Shown: piece by piece, positions 34,111 to 47,012 of the stretch | Numbering within the stretch: position 1 is the first letter of the stretch | How the letters are laid out: every line of letters starts with the position of its first letter | Source: Toxonevra muliebris | Lineage: Eukaryota > Arthropoda > Insecta > Diptera > Pallopteridae | Direction: 5' to 3' | Length of the DNA stretch: 64,000 nt | Assembly: GCA_963691655.1 (NCBI GenBank) | Contig: OY829328.1 | Span: 17,235,690-17,299,689 of the forward strand | Translations under genes and position numbers: made by a program | The notes under the pieces: generated by a model | Databases searched by the model: none | Seen by the model: the letters and a program-made list of their open reading frames with translations, nothing else | What the model was told of the DNA's origin: nothing

Positions 34111-37100
34111 ACAGAATCAATGTAACATTGAATAGAATGATGAGAAGTGAAACGACGGAAACAGTCGAATTTTACTTTCGGATGTGCATATGTAAGTAAA
34201 CAAAAGAGCGAGTAAGCAAACAAAGTCAAAGTGCATAAACAACCCGAACTGCACTTTCTCAGTGTCTGCTCATATAGTCAATAATACTCTGTTTCTCTCA
34301 TATTTAAAAGGAACTAATACAAAAGAATTTCGTAAGTGTTAACTCGAGAGAAGTAACAATCAAATGCGGAACAACAATATGAAGATGCTGTATTTGCAGA
34401 AAATTTAATTAAAAGTATTTATTTCCTAAGGTAATTATATCATTCCTCGAAATTCAACACACGATTTCTAAGCATTGATATTTTCATTTTTTAATTATAT
34501 TTAGGTACGAATTCAAATTCAAATACATAGGTATATTTTATTTTAATTTGAAAAAATTCAAAATCTACTTTTTTCTAATCGAAATTTGTCCAAGGCTGCA
34601 TTTAAAATTAAAAAGAAAATAATATATTCACTCTATATAGTTTCACTTTAACAGTGTGTCCCATGCTACAGTTGTTTTTCCTCTGTGCTTTCCAAGTAAC
34701 CCACGAAATATAGGGCTACAAAAGTGTACATTACAATTGCAACATTTTTTCGCAATCTATCACACAAAAAAACAAAACAATTGAGACAATTGTATCATTA
34801 AAAAGAAAAAAGTTTAAACTGTTATTATAAAACTCTGTGATATGTTATGAGCAAATTTTTTATTTTTTTATTCGCTCCGGTAATGATATGTTGAAAAGTA
34901 AAATCAAAAAGAAAAAAAAAAATAACTTAAGTTTAGTAAATATGGGCGATTTGTAAATTGGCATAATTACAGCATGCCATATGCCAAATAGGGTTTTGTG
35001 GCAAAATCTGATCGAAAAACAAAGTAACAAGAAAAAAAAAAATACTTAAATTGAAACGGTATGGAAAATATGGCGAAATACAGATTATATTTTCAATTTG
35101 AATGTTTTTATTTGAGAGTATGGTGCACATTTCAAATTCATGTAAATAAAGTTGTTGAAGTGTATTTGTTATTAATCTTTAGATCATAAATTCTTAAATT
35201 ATAATTCTCATGATGTTAATAAAAAACCTATTGAAATTTTCTGATTGAATTATAAATTCATGTTTTAGTGAATCAGCATGAAGATCTAAAACAAACATAA
35301 TAATTTTACGTATATGTTAAAAATTTATGAAAAACAACAAATAGCTCAAAAAATTACTAATATCAATTTGAGCTTAACGAAAGATATCTCTAGTTATGCA
35401 GGTACAACACATAGCAAGAGGAGAAAAAATATTAAAACAATGACATATCAACTGCGCTATAGTTGCCGCCATGTGCTGCAGCCACCAGTTGCCACAACGT
35501 GTGTTGCTTTTTGTTGTACAAATTGGCAACACTGTGAGGTGTGCATGGCTGCCGTTGCTGCTGCTGCTCTTTGTCGTGTGTTGTGCCCGTAAAATATTCT
35601 TGATTTCATAGCGCAACAATTTGGGTCTAATGAAAGAAGTAAAAAAATCAAAATAAAACTGAAATCGGCCACAAAGCAAACAATGCAATAAGTAACCAAC
35701 AAAACTATAAAGTTTTAGCTGAAAAAATCAGTTCAAGCTTAAATCAACACACATACAAAATTGTACGGCTCAGGATTTGTATTTGAATCCAAGACAAAAA
35801 TAAAAATAAAATTGGCACAATTGGCAATTGTGGGCAAAAAACAAAAAAAAAAAAAATACGTATGCACATACACTGTGTATCTGACTAAAGTTTAAAAACA
35901 TTTACTTTGCACATTATTTCTGTTTGTTTGTGTGTTAAAGCTCTCTTAAATAAACAGCCAGTATATTGTATTTATGCATGCATGTATGTGTAGGCTAAAA
36001 GACATGCCTTTTTGCCTATCTATCTGTCTAACTGCTTATAGAACACGCTGGTAAGGCGCCTGCGCGCATAAGTTGTTATGCTGGTGGTTTCCACAGCCAA
36101 CAGCAACAACCAAAAAAATAACAAACCAAAATAATGAATAATAAGCTAGTTAAAGAAAATTTCCATTAAATAAAATGAACATTCAACACTTTATAAATTT
36201 TAGAAAAATCATGTTAGAAAATTATCGTAAGATCGACATATTTACTTTTCATTTACGAGTATTCGAGAGCTAATAAAGTTCATGCCGAATGGAAATATAA
36301 AAATTCTATGGTGTAAAAATAAAAATAAATATTTTGAATTGAGTAAGTTATGCATATATCAGAGGACTGCATTCCTTATGCAGTAACAGTGCGTCATATG
36401 CAAAAGATATTGTGGAAAAGTTAGTGCCTTCAAATTGATATGAGGAAACGTTTCCTTCCGTTTTTACATTTCGTCACAATCTAAAATATCTAGGTTAATA
36501 ATGTACTGTCAGGGATTCTTAGTCTATTTCGGATATTGGACAAAACAAATTTTTGTGTATAAAGCAAAGGTGTGCCAGTGTAATTACAAACGGTTAAAGT
36601 GGCTTTGACTGACATTGTTTGATGATAAAATAGTTTTTTCACTCGACAGGACCACGAAGATAAAGACCTAAAATTTAATTACTAAATTTCAATGTATGGA
36701 ACTGAAAAATTTATTATCATAAGAAAAAATAGTAATATTAATAAATAAATAATCACTTCTTCCATAAACCGTCGGAGTAGTTACGGATTAGTAACTGTAT
36801 TTACAAATCTGAAATATTCATATTCTGGAATCCAGTCGGAATATAATTCGTGGGGAATATAATGAAAGTTTCACAAGAAAACATTTGCCTTGGCCATACT
36901 TCAACAGTCTGGAAATAAACATCCATAGTCAAGGTGTGGTTATCCACCAATGTATACGGTTATCCCTAAAAATATTCCATGGATTACCCCATCTGAGTAG
37001 GCCAAATTCTGCAGAAATCCTACAACGATTTATGCAATTAACTAAATTTTGTGACAAACATTGGTGGATGTAGGATTTGGTCTTGAGGGAGAAATAATTA

Positions 37101-37189
37101 TCTCAAATTATAGGGCCAAATATAGGGATGCGAAAAGTTCGGCCTTGGCCCTCCAGGGGCTCTTGTGCCATAATAGTAGTAGTATAGGG
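34111..37189. other. Non-coding stretch
   Basis: AT-rich. A more balanced patch at 35450-35600 is open on both strands but has no recognisable domain or splice sites. Nothing else supported. Confidence 0.45.
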
Positions 37190-38340
37190 CCAAATTTCAG
37201 AACAAAAATTAAACAAGAAATGAAATCAAAAATCCACACCCACACCAAGAACCAGTTCAAAAATCCGGTCAAACTTTAAACCAAACCCCAAACCAAAATT
37301 CAAACCAAAACTTACGCAAATTCAAATCAAATGTCAGGCCACAAATCAGACAAAAAGTAAACCAAATCCTGTGGAAGTTTTAAACAAAATTGGAACCAAA
37401 GCTTAGACTAAATCTGAAACCAAACTTAAGCTAAACATGATACCGAGAATCGGATAAACTCTCAGAACAAAACCCATGCAAAAAAAGACTTGATTCAGAC
37501 CACAAATAAGACCAAATTCAGGCTGAAATCAGTTTAAAAGAATATTGATTCAGACCAAAACCCGGAACAACATTTAAATTCAGACACGAGAGTACAGCTC
37601 AAAATTCAAGAAAATATACAAACCAAAAGACATCAAATTCTGACCAAGCATCACAAAAAAATTCTGATCTAAATTCATATAAATTTCAGGCCGAAATCTA
37701 ATCAAATTTGGACAAAACTGTGGCCAAAACTCAGACTAAAACTCAAGCTGAATTTACACCAAAAATCATATCAAAAATCAGACTAACATTTAGAACAAAC
37801 TACAAAATCACTTGATTCAGACAAAAAACCAGAAAATTTAAGTTACAATCTGACTAAAAATAAGTGGAGCTCAAACTGAATTTCAGCCCAAAATGTAGAA
37901 CAAAGAAGTTCAAAAAAAAATAAATTCAAATCAAAAATTAAACCGAAAATTTGACTAAAAATTCAGACATACTCTCAGACCTAACTCAAGTCCAAATCAG
38001 ACCAAAAGAGAATTTATTCAGACCAAAGTACAAATTCATACGACAATCCAAAAATCGGACTAAATTAAAACCGAAATTCAACCCAAGATTCTGAACAAAA
38101 TCCAGTACAAAAAAGAATTTAGACCAAAACTCAAACTAAAAAAACTAAACACAAATTAAAAATCAAATTGAAATAAGATAAAAATTCAGACTAGAAATCA
38201 GATTAAAGTGAAGACCTAAACTCAGATTAAACTCAGACCGAAACCAGAATTCAAATAAAAAATCAGGCCGAAATTCCAAACAAATTTGGAAAGGAACCGA
38301 ACCAAAAATAGAGCAAATGGTGAGCAATTTGAGATTAGAT
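37190..38340. repeat. Degenerate A/C-rich, strand-asymmetric repeat
   Basis: Over about 1.1 kb the plus strand is strongly enriched in A and C, and variants of AAATTCAGACCAAAA and AAACCAAA recur every 10 to 25 bases without a fixed period. It resembles an old, scrambled minisatellite. There is no coding frame across it. Confidence 0.8.
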
Positions 38341-40586
38341 TTAGACAAAGATTTAGCTCCATTTTTTGCCATACTTTCTTCAGCAAAGCTGACCCGGATC
38401 GATTTAAGAGTTTTTCTGTCAGAATATTTTTCAAAAAATATTCATCCGTACAAATTTGGACGCCCTAATATAAACACCTATATAACTGACGCCCAAAAAA
38501 AAAAAAAAAGTCAAAAAAATTAGCAATATCCGATTATTGAAATCGAGATGCAACTTGACTTGACCTGGTGACATACCAGGTCAAGGCTGAAAGCAATTAA
38601 GTTGATATAGACCATCTGAAATTCTTTGTACATTGTTGTTTTCCATTACAAAATGGGAACCTGCAGCGATTTAATTGTAATAATATGAGAGAGAGAGAGA
38701 TACAACATAAGAAATCACGTGCATTTACGTGAAAATGTAAGCAAGTATTTTTATAGACTGCGTGAGTATTGATTGGCAACATTTCAAAAACGATCTATGT
38801 ATGTACATATAAAATTAAAAAAATAAAACTGCTCGCATTGAACTGCATTTATTGATAAATTGATAGAAAATTCATTGTCAAAGCTTTTTTTTTTTTTTTT
38901 TTTTCTTTTACAATTTTGTTCGTGTTTCTGTCTATTTTGTCTGCCACCAACACAAAGGAAAGTTGTAATAAAAGTGAATTGTGCAGTGGAAAATAAAAAC
39001 AACAACAACCAAATCACATCACTTGACATTAACACCAATTCACTAAAAAAGTAATTTGCGAATGCAAAAAAATAAAAATAAAAAAAAATTTAAAATCGCA
39101 TAAAAAGTGAAATTTATTTGAAGTTGCGAATATTTGTAACATTGAAATTATTGGTTTATGTTTTTGTTTTTTTTTTTTGGCAATACCACAATTTAAATAT
39201 CACATTTCAAATGACAAAACCAAATATTTTAGCTTAAATTAAAGCTTAAATGTTGGCGAATTTGCGAATTTTAATTAAAATTATGCGAAACTGAAGAAAT
39301 TAGGTCAAAATGCTGCGCCGAGTTTTTTGGCAAGGAAAAAAAAAAAAAAAAAACTAAACACTAACTAACTTTATAAGATTTTTAACATTGAAAATAAAAT
39401 TCGCGAATCTTTGCGAAAAAGAAAAAAAAAATAAAAACAACAAACTGGTCAAACAAAAGAGTTAATCTAAAAGTTAATCTATAAAAAAAACACAACAACT
39501 TTGCAAATAAATGCTAATAAAATGTTAAATGTTCATAATCTTTTCTCGTTATTGTTGCTGGTGGTTGTTGTTGGTGCGACACTGTCGCTGACGTAACATT
39601 GCAGCAATGTGACAAAAAAGGTAACAACACCAGCAATAACATAAAATCTATATATACATGCAAGCATTGTGTGAGAACCTTGAGGTCAACCGCTTTGATG
39701 ATAAAAACTTCACAACTACCAAAATACTCCAAATACCAAAATACTCCACTGCTATGATATTAATGTTAGTTTTCATTAAGGGTAACCTTAACAAGGTGTT
39801 CAACTTAAACTACAAGCGGCAGGTGTCTACCGCTGCCTTAATATATATGTATATGTAAGTCACCATTAACTGCGTGTAAATTTGAAAAAGACTTAAAGAA
39901 GAGATAAGAAAAACCAAACTGCTGGGTTTAACTTAATTGAAGCTAAACCATTTTCGGTGCTGGTGTTTTTATGTATTAGGTTAATTTTTGGGCGAACTCA
40001 ATTTCATTTGAAAATATATGAAATACAAAAACTGCATAGAAGTTTCAAGGAAAAATAAAATTATTAATTTTTTTAAATGACTACAACGTCGCTACTTAAT
40101 TGGATTTATACTTAAAGGTTAATTAACTTAAGTAGCTTCATTGTTAGAGATTTAGAAATATATTTTTATCTGAATTGTATTAAATAAAAATCATGAGAAA
40201 ACTGGATGAAGTTGCTAGTAGTAATGAAGTGCCAGATGTGAAACGGACTGGAGATTTGTAAGGAAGAAGGGAGGGATGAATTTTGTGCAATGTAGTTTTT
40301 TCATGATATTGCAAGATTAAGTAAGCGGTGAAATTTTGAAAGTTCGCTCTGAATAAATCGGGTCTTACTTTCATGCGAAGCACGTTAGCATTGACGACAG
40401 CCAAGAAGAAGATTTGGTTAATTAGTTATCCATATTGATTTCTGCTATGACGAATCGAATTCTGGAAGAGGGCAGCGCCTTGAGCAATTGCATCGCAGGG
40501 CAGACACATATACACTGCTACGCCAGAATTTTTTCTTATGGGGAGTTCAAAGATTGTTTACTTTGAAGTGTTACAACTGAGGCTTA
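38341..40586. other. Non-coding stretch
   Basis: Poly-T at 38885-38904 and poly-A near 39336-39352. The composition at 38950-39060 (CAACAACAACC, AAAGTGAAATTT) resembles fly 5' UTR or intron sequence, but no promoter or exon is demonstrable. Confidence 0.4.
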
Positions 40587-41031
40587 AGCTGCGTTTTATT
40601 CGCCAGCTAATTTAACATTAGCGAATAAAACGACCAAGTTGTTAAGTCTCTTCTACGTTATTTGTTGTATACAATGAAACTGCTCAGCAGCTAGAAGTAA
40701 AACATTTTAATGGATACCAGTCATTGCGGTTAATCGAGACCATTGCTTTTAGTTTTTACACTTCCTTAGAATATTTAACGACGATTTTAACTTATTTTCA
40801 CCGACAGACATTTCGAATCTTCTCTTTTTTTGTTTTTTTGCCAAACTGTCATGCTTCTTCTTTCACTATTGGCAGTACACAATAGAATTTGATGCATTTA
40901 AACTACTTGTTAAGTATAATTAACAGCTATAATTATACATGTTATCTTTGCGGATTTGTTGTTTTTTTTTCCATAGAATTATCGCTGCTAGTTATACATA
41001 ACTAGAAACAAGTGACGAATAAAACGCAGCT
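40587..41031. mobile_element. Foldback MITE, family 2 copy 1
   Basis: Left AGCTGCGTTTTATTCGCCAG and right GACGAATAAAACGCAGCT are inverted. The left end also contains its own hairpin, with CGTTTTATTCGC facing GCGAATAAAACG at about 40591-40632. The right half matches 53256-53589 in the opposite orientation. Confidence 0.75.
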
Positions 41032-41223
41032 ATAGTTGCTCGTTATGAAATCTATTTCTATTCTTTTTTCATTTTTCCATCCCCTCTCGATAGCCTTTTT
41101 TTTTGGAGTGTTTATTACATATTGTTGTTTGGTAAAATTGTTCGGTTTTAGACTCGAGCAGCCAAAAGATGTTTTTAAGGAATTTTATGCTCTAATTACA
41201 AGCCCACAGTTGGTTTTTTGCTA

Positions 41224-41454
41224 TCAATTCTCTTTAATATAAGAATCGTCCAACGACCATTTGTAAAACTTGATTCCCGTCGAACAATTTCGGTACTCTT
41301 TCAGTGTGTTTTCTATCACATACACTGAATCCAAAGTAGTAGTGGTTCTTTCCTTTTTTGAAACGATGTACCCGCCACAAACATAACAAAAATCCTCGCA
41401 TTGACTTTGTACGACGTTCTTGGCATTTTCATTCAATACCTTTCGATTTGAAGC
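41224..41454 (-). pseudogene. Possible repeat-derived ORF fragment with a CxxC motif
   Basis: The minus-strand frame has no ATG at its upstream end. It includes QCEDFCYVCGGYIVSKKER, a CxxC pattern that reminds me of repetitive insect proteins with an N-terminal zinc-binding module. No pairing cysteines follow, and the frame ends at 41224. This is a weak call, and it may be chance. Confidence 0.25.
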
Positions 41455-42182
41455 CACAAAAATTTATTTTTTTATAACTGAAATGAACATGATATGGACG
41501 AAACGATCAGCTGGGACGACATAATACTACTAACATACGAAATTTCAGTAATATGACCTGATGGTGGGGAAAAAGCGTGGGAAAATAGCTGAAAAAAAAC
41601 TCTTTTGTTTGCTCGGGTTAAAAAAATTAGTGAAATTTTTAAACTTGTGTAATGAAACTTGTCAAAGTTTGAGGACTTGAAATTTCCCGATTGCCATCAG
41701 CATATACCCGTGACATTTAATTTGCCGGTAAAAAATATTTAAGAGATAGTAGTATCTATATGCCTTTGAAGCAATTGATCAGGACAGTGTCCTCTTTAAA
41801 AAAAATGTGAGTTCATTGTCGGAAAAATAGTGATGTTGCACTGTGTAAAATTATTACTTAAAGTCTCTATATAAACTCATTAGCGAATTTAATGTGTATT
41901 TATGGTATAAAAATCTTACCGTAAAAACCTGCTTAATAAACACTATGCTACAAAAAAAAAAAAACAAATTTCTCGGACATGTAGCGGTTCTAGGATTAAG
42001 GTTAATTTTTTATCGCAGATCACAAATCTTAATTTTCTTTCGAATCTCTCGATTTTTAAACCTTAAGTTCTACTTAACCCCTTAATGCCTAATTACCTAT
42101 ATGTACCTAATCTAATTTAGAAAGTTTTCATTTTGATTGAACATTTCTTCATTTAATCAAAATTAAACGTTTCTGAAGCTTA
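41455..42182. other. Non-coding stretch
   Basis: AT-rich, nothing recognised. Confidence 0.5.
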
Positions 42183-42428
42183 GGTTAGGTTGGAGTGGCT
42201 GTCGAGAGACACGCTTAGGCCTGAACGGCCCATTGTGATATCACAAAGTTGGACCTACAGTTTAACGCCGATTCCTAACGACGGTGTAATTTTTATAGTT
42301 TTCATATACTTAATATTGATAGTGAACATAAGAAAGTTATGAAAATTAACCACCAGGCGAAGACGGGAATCGAACCCGAACCTCCCGGATGAAAGTCTAG
42401 TGCACTACCCACTAAATGGAGGTCGTCT
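42183..42428 (-). mobile_element. tRNA-derived SINE, copy S5
   Basis: On the minus strand the head GACCTCCATTTAGTGGGTAG with B box GGTTCGATTCC is followed by a shortened body (about 60 bp missing relative to S3) and the tail CGACAGCCACTCCAACCTAA. Flanks share AAGCTTA on both sides, a short target duplication. Confidence 0.88.
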
Positions 42429-42559
42429 AAAGCTTACTGCCTATAGAATATTGGGCATATCTGGTTAAAAAAATCAGTTAAAATTTTGGTATTTACGGTG
42501 CTTTCATTCCAAGCTCCTAAACCAAAGGATATTTGTCAAAAGTGCAAAGCAAAAAAAAA

Positions 42560-42800
42560 GCAGACTTCACCGGTTGCAGCAATTATAGGGGCATTACACT
42601 AGCGTTGATCCCTAGCAAAATTCCATAAATATTGTTCAAAGGCACATATCCGAAGCTAAAGAGTCGGTCGTCGATATTGGGATATTAACGAAGCCTTTCC
42701 AATTTAGAAAAATGTAAGCCAAAGTTGCAACTAACAGATATACAATCGAACTTAGACTAGCTAGCGCTAGAAGAGCAGAGGTAAGGAAAATAGCCATCAG
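42560..42800 (+). mobile_element. RTE-like LINE fragment, heavily decayed
   Basis: Reads CSNYRGITLALIPSKI, close to the NYRGITLLSIPSK motif that opens the RT domain of RTE-type LINEs. Stops and shifts follow at once. Only this motif supports the call. Confidence 0.5.
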
Positions 42801-43361
42801 CGCGTGCCAGAACCAAAAATAGGCAATTTATGATGCCATGTGAAAAAAGCTAAGTTCTTTTACTTTCACCGCATGCCAATTGAACCATTGAGTGATTTTT
42901 AGGATGTTAAGTAAATGTCTAATCTGAATATCAGCCTGGTCTTTTCTGTCATCGAGTTCCCCGCAAAACTATAAACAGGACTGCAGCGTTAAAAATGTAT
43001 TTATGCGGCATAAAAAAGCGGTCACATTTAAAACGCTCATAACGCTATGAGATGAAACACAATTGCAGTTGTCGACGATTTTACGCCGACAATTTTACGT
43101 CGAGTTAGCGTTTTGATGGTAGGGTAAGAATAAGAAATGTTTTGGGTTTCAGACAGATTTCAAACAAATAAATTTAAAAGCAATATTATTTTAGGATGAT
43201 TTAGTTTCCCGATATTTGGGACCATTGTAGAAAAGTGGTTTGCCTCTCCCATGATCGATGCTTTATTAAGATACAAGTTTTGATGCCACTAGTTCATTTG
43301 TACTTCAGAACTACACGAACCGCAAGTGCAAATAGAACATACCCATGCACCATATATTACA

Positions 43362-43518
43362 TTTTGGAAGACCTCGATAGTCCGTGAGGTTTGTGTTCGA
43401 TTTCCGTCTTCGCCACATGGTTAATTCTCATAACCTTCTTATATTCACTATCAATATGAAGTGCATGTACATTCAGGCCTAAGGGTGTCTCTCGACAGCT
43501 ACTATAATCAAACCTAAC
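43362..43518 (+). mobile_element. tRNA-derived SINE, copy S6, internally deleted
   Basis: Head ACCTCGATAGTCCGTGAGG, B-box variant GTTCGATTTCC, short body and tail GGCCTAAGGGTGTCTCTCGA, then CAAACCTAAC. Nearly identical 11-mers CATATATTACA (43351) and CATACATTACA (43519) flank it as a diverged target duplication. Confidence 0.82.
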
Positions 43519-43529
43519 CATACATTACA

Positions 43530-45131
43530 AGGATAGTTCTTTCCTATGTTGTATTGCGAGTATATGAAATAGACTCTTTGAATACATTTTTCCTCTCAAT
43601 TATGACCTTATGCAATTCGAAGTATTCGCTCTTTCTTCTCTCTTCCCACCATGCTATTATCTCCTCACTTTGTAAATTAATACAATATTCTTCACAGACA
43701 TACACTTCCTGAATCTTCATATGCGTTTTGCATGTTGCACAGTGTAATTAGTAACTCCTGTAGTACAAAATTTTAACCTTTGAAAAGTCATAAGTATAAA
43801 TTATAAATATGTATAAATTTATTCGCATTCAAAAACTAGAAACTTTTGACAATTAACATTATCAAAGTCAAATCAAAAATAAAAATTTTGCAAGTTCCAA
43901 CAATCAACGCAAGTCATAAAAAAACAACAACAACAACCAATGACAAACTGTTGTGTAATGCATTCCCAAGCCAGAGTTTTTCGGTGAGACTAAATAAAAT
44001 TATTATTATAATTATTACGAATTTCTGTTCTTATATACAATTAAAGGAAACGAGTTTTGAAACTAGTTTAGTGCAAGAATTCTAAGCAAAACACACACAA
44101 CACAAAAACCAAGTAAAACCCATAAATTCGCAAGAGCAGAAACTTGCATGCAAATTTTTTGCACGGGTTTCTTTTTGAAAACACATTTTTGAATATTGCC
44201 AAAAAAAAAAAAGAAAAAAGAAAAGATTTTTAAGTTATTTGCCAAAAATAACCAATTTAAAATATTTCATTTTAATAACAGTTATAGGTTATGTATGTAT
44301 TTTCTTTTTTGCGACAAGCTAAACAAGTTTTTTTTTTTTGTCGACGAATGGCTTGAATTTCATAATCTTTTTTTTTTATTTATATACTTATATATTGTCT
44401 GATGTTTTATGATCTCATTAGACTATTGCAAAACTTGATATTTCCATCAAATCAATGAATTTTGTTGCATTATGCTTTTTGTGTGCTTTGCTTTTTAATA
44501 ATTGGCATATTTGTATTTTAATGAGCTACTTCGAATGTTTTTTATTTTAATAAATGACGGAAGTTTTGTTAAATCAAAATATAAGGTGCATAATTTTTGA
44601 GTAAAATACTTGCGGTTTTTAGACATTTGTTTTTATAGCATATTTTATTTTTAATAAATAAACAAATTTTAACAATGTTTTTTTTTTTTTTTTTTTTTTT
44701 GTATTCCGAAAAACGACATTAGCATGCCATTATTGGGGTTAATTTAGAGAATATCAAATATTTATAAAATGAGACAAAAGAATATTTAATTTATTTCATT
44801 TCCAAATTGCAAATATTCTCACAAGTAGTGGAAATGTTTCATTGTTCTCAATGACGGATTATCTAAGATGATTTTCGTTTATTGTTTCATTGACTATTTG
44901 CAGGTCAAGTTAAAATTTTTTTTTTTTTGTTTTGGCAGACTTAAAGTTTAAAAAATTAAGCTAAGGAGCATGTGTGCTAGAAAAAGTTCCACTGTGTTTA
45001 CTGTGGATAACAATAAATTACCAACAAAAAAAAAAAAGAAATTTTCTTGTAATTCTCATTTACTTTAAAATATTTTCATTTATGTAGATTGTAGAAATAA
45101 AGGTCAATACAAAGATCACTGATGAGGAACC
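43530..45131. other. Non-coding stretch
   Basis: AT-rich, with a run of about 24 T at 44677-44700. Short open frames have no domain. Nothing else supported. Confidence 0.5.
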
Positions 45132-45368
45132 GTAATTGAATACACTTTCCATCGATATGGTGTTGATCGAATAACAAATGGCTAAGTTATGATTCCTCAA
45201 AGTTCAAAAATTGCCATTTTTCAAAATTTGTGCATAGTGTATTTAATTATAAACATTTTAAGTCTAAGTTGATCAAGATTGGATGAAAAATAAATTTTTT
45301 ATGAATTTTTTTGTGAAACAACTAAATTTTAAATTTCACTGCTTCCAAGGAGTGAGATCGAAAAAATC

Positions 45369-45881
45369 TTAACCCTTAAACGCCCAATACGTCCGATTTC
45401 AATTAAAAAACATACCCAGAGGTAGTATTTGTGATTCCGAACAACGTTTGTTCTATGTGTTTTCAAATAAATTAGTTTAAGGTGCAGTTATTTTAATTTA
45501 CATGGTTGACCTCTGTAGTAACCTTTGGCGATTATCTGGATAATAAATTAAAATACATTTGCAATAATTTTTAAAAACAGTTATTTGGTGTTATCCCATA
45601 CCGTCTGACACAAATTTGTCCACACGGCAATATATTTATTACGCAAAATTCAAAAATAAAAACACATTTTTTTCAGTTAGTTGTTTAAAATTTTTGCAAA
45701 ATATGCTTTTCGAGCTAAAAATAACTGTTGTCATTTTCCCATTCTAATTTATACGTATCGTGAAGAAAACTTTAGACAGTAAGATCAGATGTTTATTTTA
45801 AATGGCGAACGTAAAATGGCTGCACAGGCAGCCGCGGAAATGGTTGGTCACTGCAGTGACCAGTGCGTGTTTAAGGGTTAA
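45369..45881. mobile_element. TTAA-flanked MITE (piggyBac-like), 513 bp, nested
   Basis: Starts TTAACCCTTAAACGC and ends GCGTGTTTAAGGGTTAA. If it is removed with one TTAA, the DD37E terminal repeat is restored (AAAAAATCTTAACA, as at the other end of M3). A 16-bp palindrome GGTCACTGCAGTGACC lies at 45846-45861. No transposase. Confidence 0.85.
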
Positions 45882-45988
45882 CATATATAAAATTCAATAA
45901 TTTTTAAACGGTTAATCTTAGAGTTTTGATTTTTTTTATTTAATAGATAATATTTTGCAAATTACAGAAAAATAAAACTTTTATAGTT

Positions 45989-47012
45989 CTAACCACTATT
46001 TATGAACTCGTGGACCTTTTTTGGTGAGCCTTCCATTAGAGATTCGTTAGTTGTTTCAGACACCTTTTTGGAACAGTTTGCCCATCTCCTTTTAAAATCT
46101 TCGATAATTTGGGGCATTTTTTTTGTGCTCTTTAAGCTTCTTTTCACAAGAGCCCAATATCTTTCCACTGGTCGTAGCTCCGGACAATTTGGAGAATTGA
46201 CCTCTCTTGGTACAAAAACTATGTTATTACTTTGGTGCCACTTCAGAGCTTTCTTGTCATAGTGATATGATGCCAAATCGGGCCAAAAATATGTGGATAC
46301 ATTGTGCTCTCTTATGACAGGAAGAAGTCTTTTTTTCAAACATTCTTTGATATATATTTCGGTATTTATAGAGCCCACTGTAACAAATGACTTGCTTCTT
46401 TTGCCGCAACTGCATATAGCTTGCCATACCAGGAATTTTTTAGGAAATTTTGTCTGTTATTGGATTCTAAATTGTTCTTCGACATTTCCTCGAGCATCAG
46501 CAACATGAAAATTTTGGACGCGGAAGCTGCGTAAAATCTGCCAGTACACAAGTTTCGTCGTCCATTATACAACATGAATATTTTTGTATGAAATTCGATT
46601 TTAATTTCCGAGCCGTACTTTTGGCGTCTAAATTTTTTGCAGCATTGCTGTCTGGAACTTTTTGGACTTTGTATGTTTTCAAACCTGCATTGGCTTTAAC
46701 TTTTTGCACCAAATAGTCAGAGCACTGGGCTAACCGGGCAGCTTTTCTACCAGATGTGTTTGGAGATCTTTTCAATATGCTTTCTATTTTCTTGGCTTTC
46801 CCAATATCATGTGGTCCTTGATTTCTTCCCGAACCAGGTTTCCTATTGATGGTCAAATTCTCCTGAATCTGTTTAATAACATTGGAAACAGTTTGACGGC
46901 ATACCTTCAATTCTTTGGCTAATTTTTTGTAGGACCAATTTCGATTTTTTTGAAAATTTTTAATAATTTGAAGACGTACTTCTTTTTCTTCACTCCTTTT
47001 GATCAAACTCAT
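45989..47012 (-). pseudogene. DD37E transposase, frameshifted
   Basis: From an ATG at 47012 the first 170 residues are open: helix-turn-helix (NWSYKKLAKELKVCRQTVSN), GRNQGPHDIGKA linker, a second helix region (TSGRKAARLAQCSDYLV) and the first catalytic Asp in IMDDETCVLADF. Frameshifts near 46500 and 46380 break the middle. The end (46378-45989) holds the second Asp in YFWPDLASYHY and the Glu in CPELRPVERYW with 37 residues between them, which is the DD37E signature known first from mosquito elements. All three catalytic residues survive, but the frame is broken, so no active enzyme is made. Confidence 0.85.

Noticed and set aside
35374..35702. Cysteine-rich open frames on both strands
   Set aside because: The two strands are open because of CAG/GTTG-type composition. 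The cysteines follow no known spacing, there is no ATG with good context and no splice site.
42074..42095. TTAACCCC as the end of a further piggyBac-like MITE
   Set aside because: No inverted partner with TTAA was found within 1 kb.
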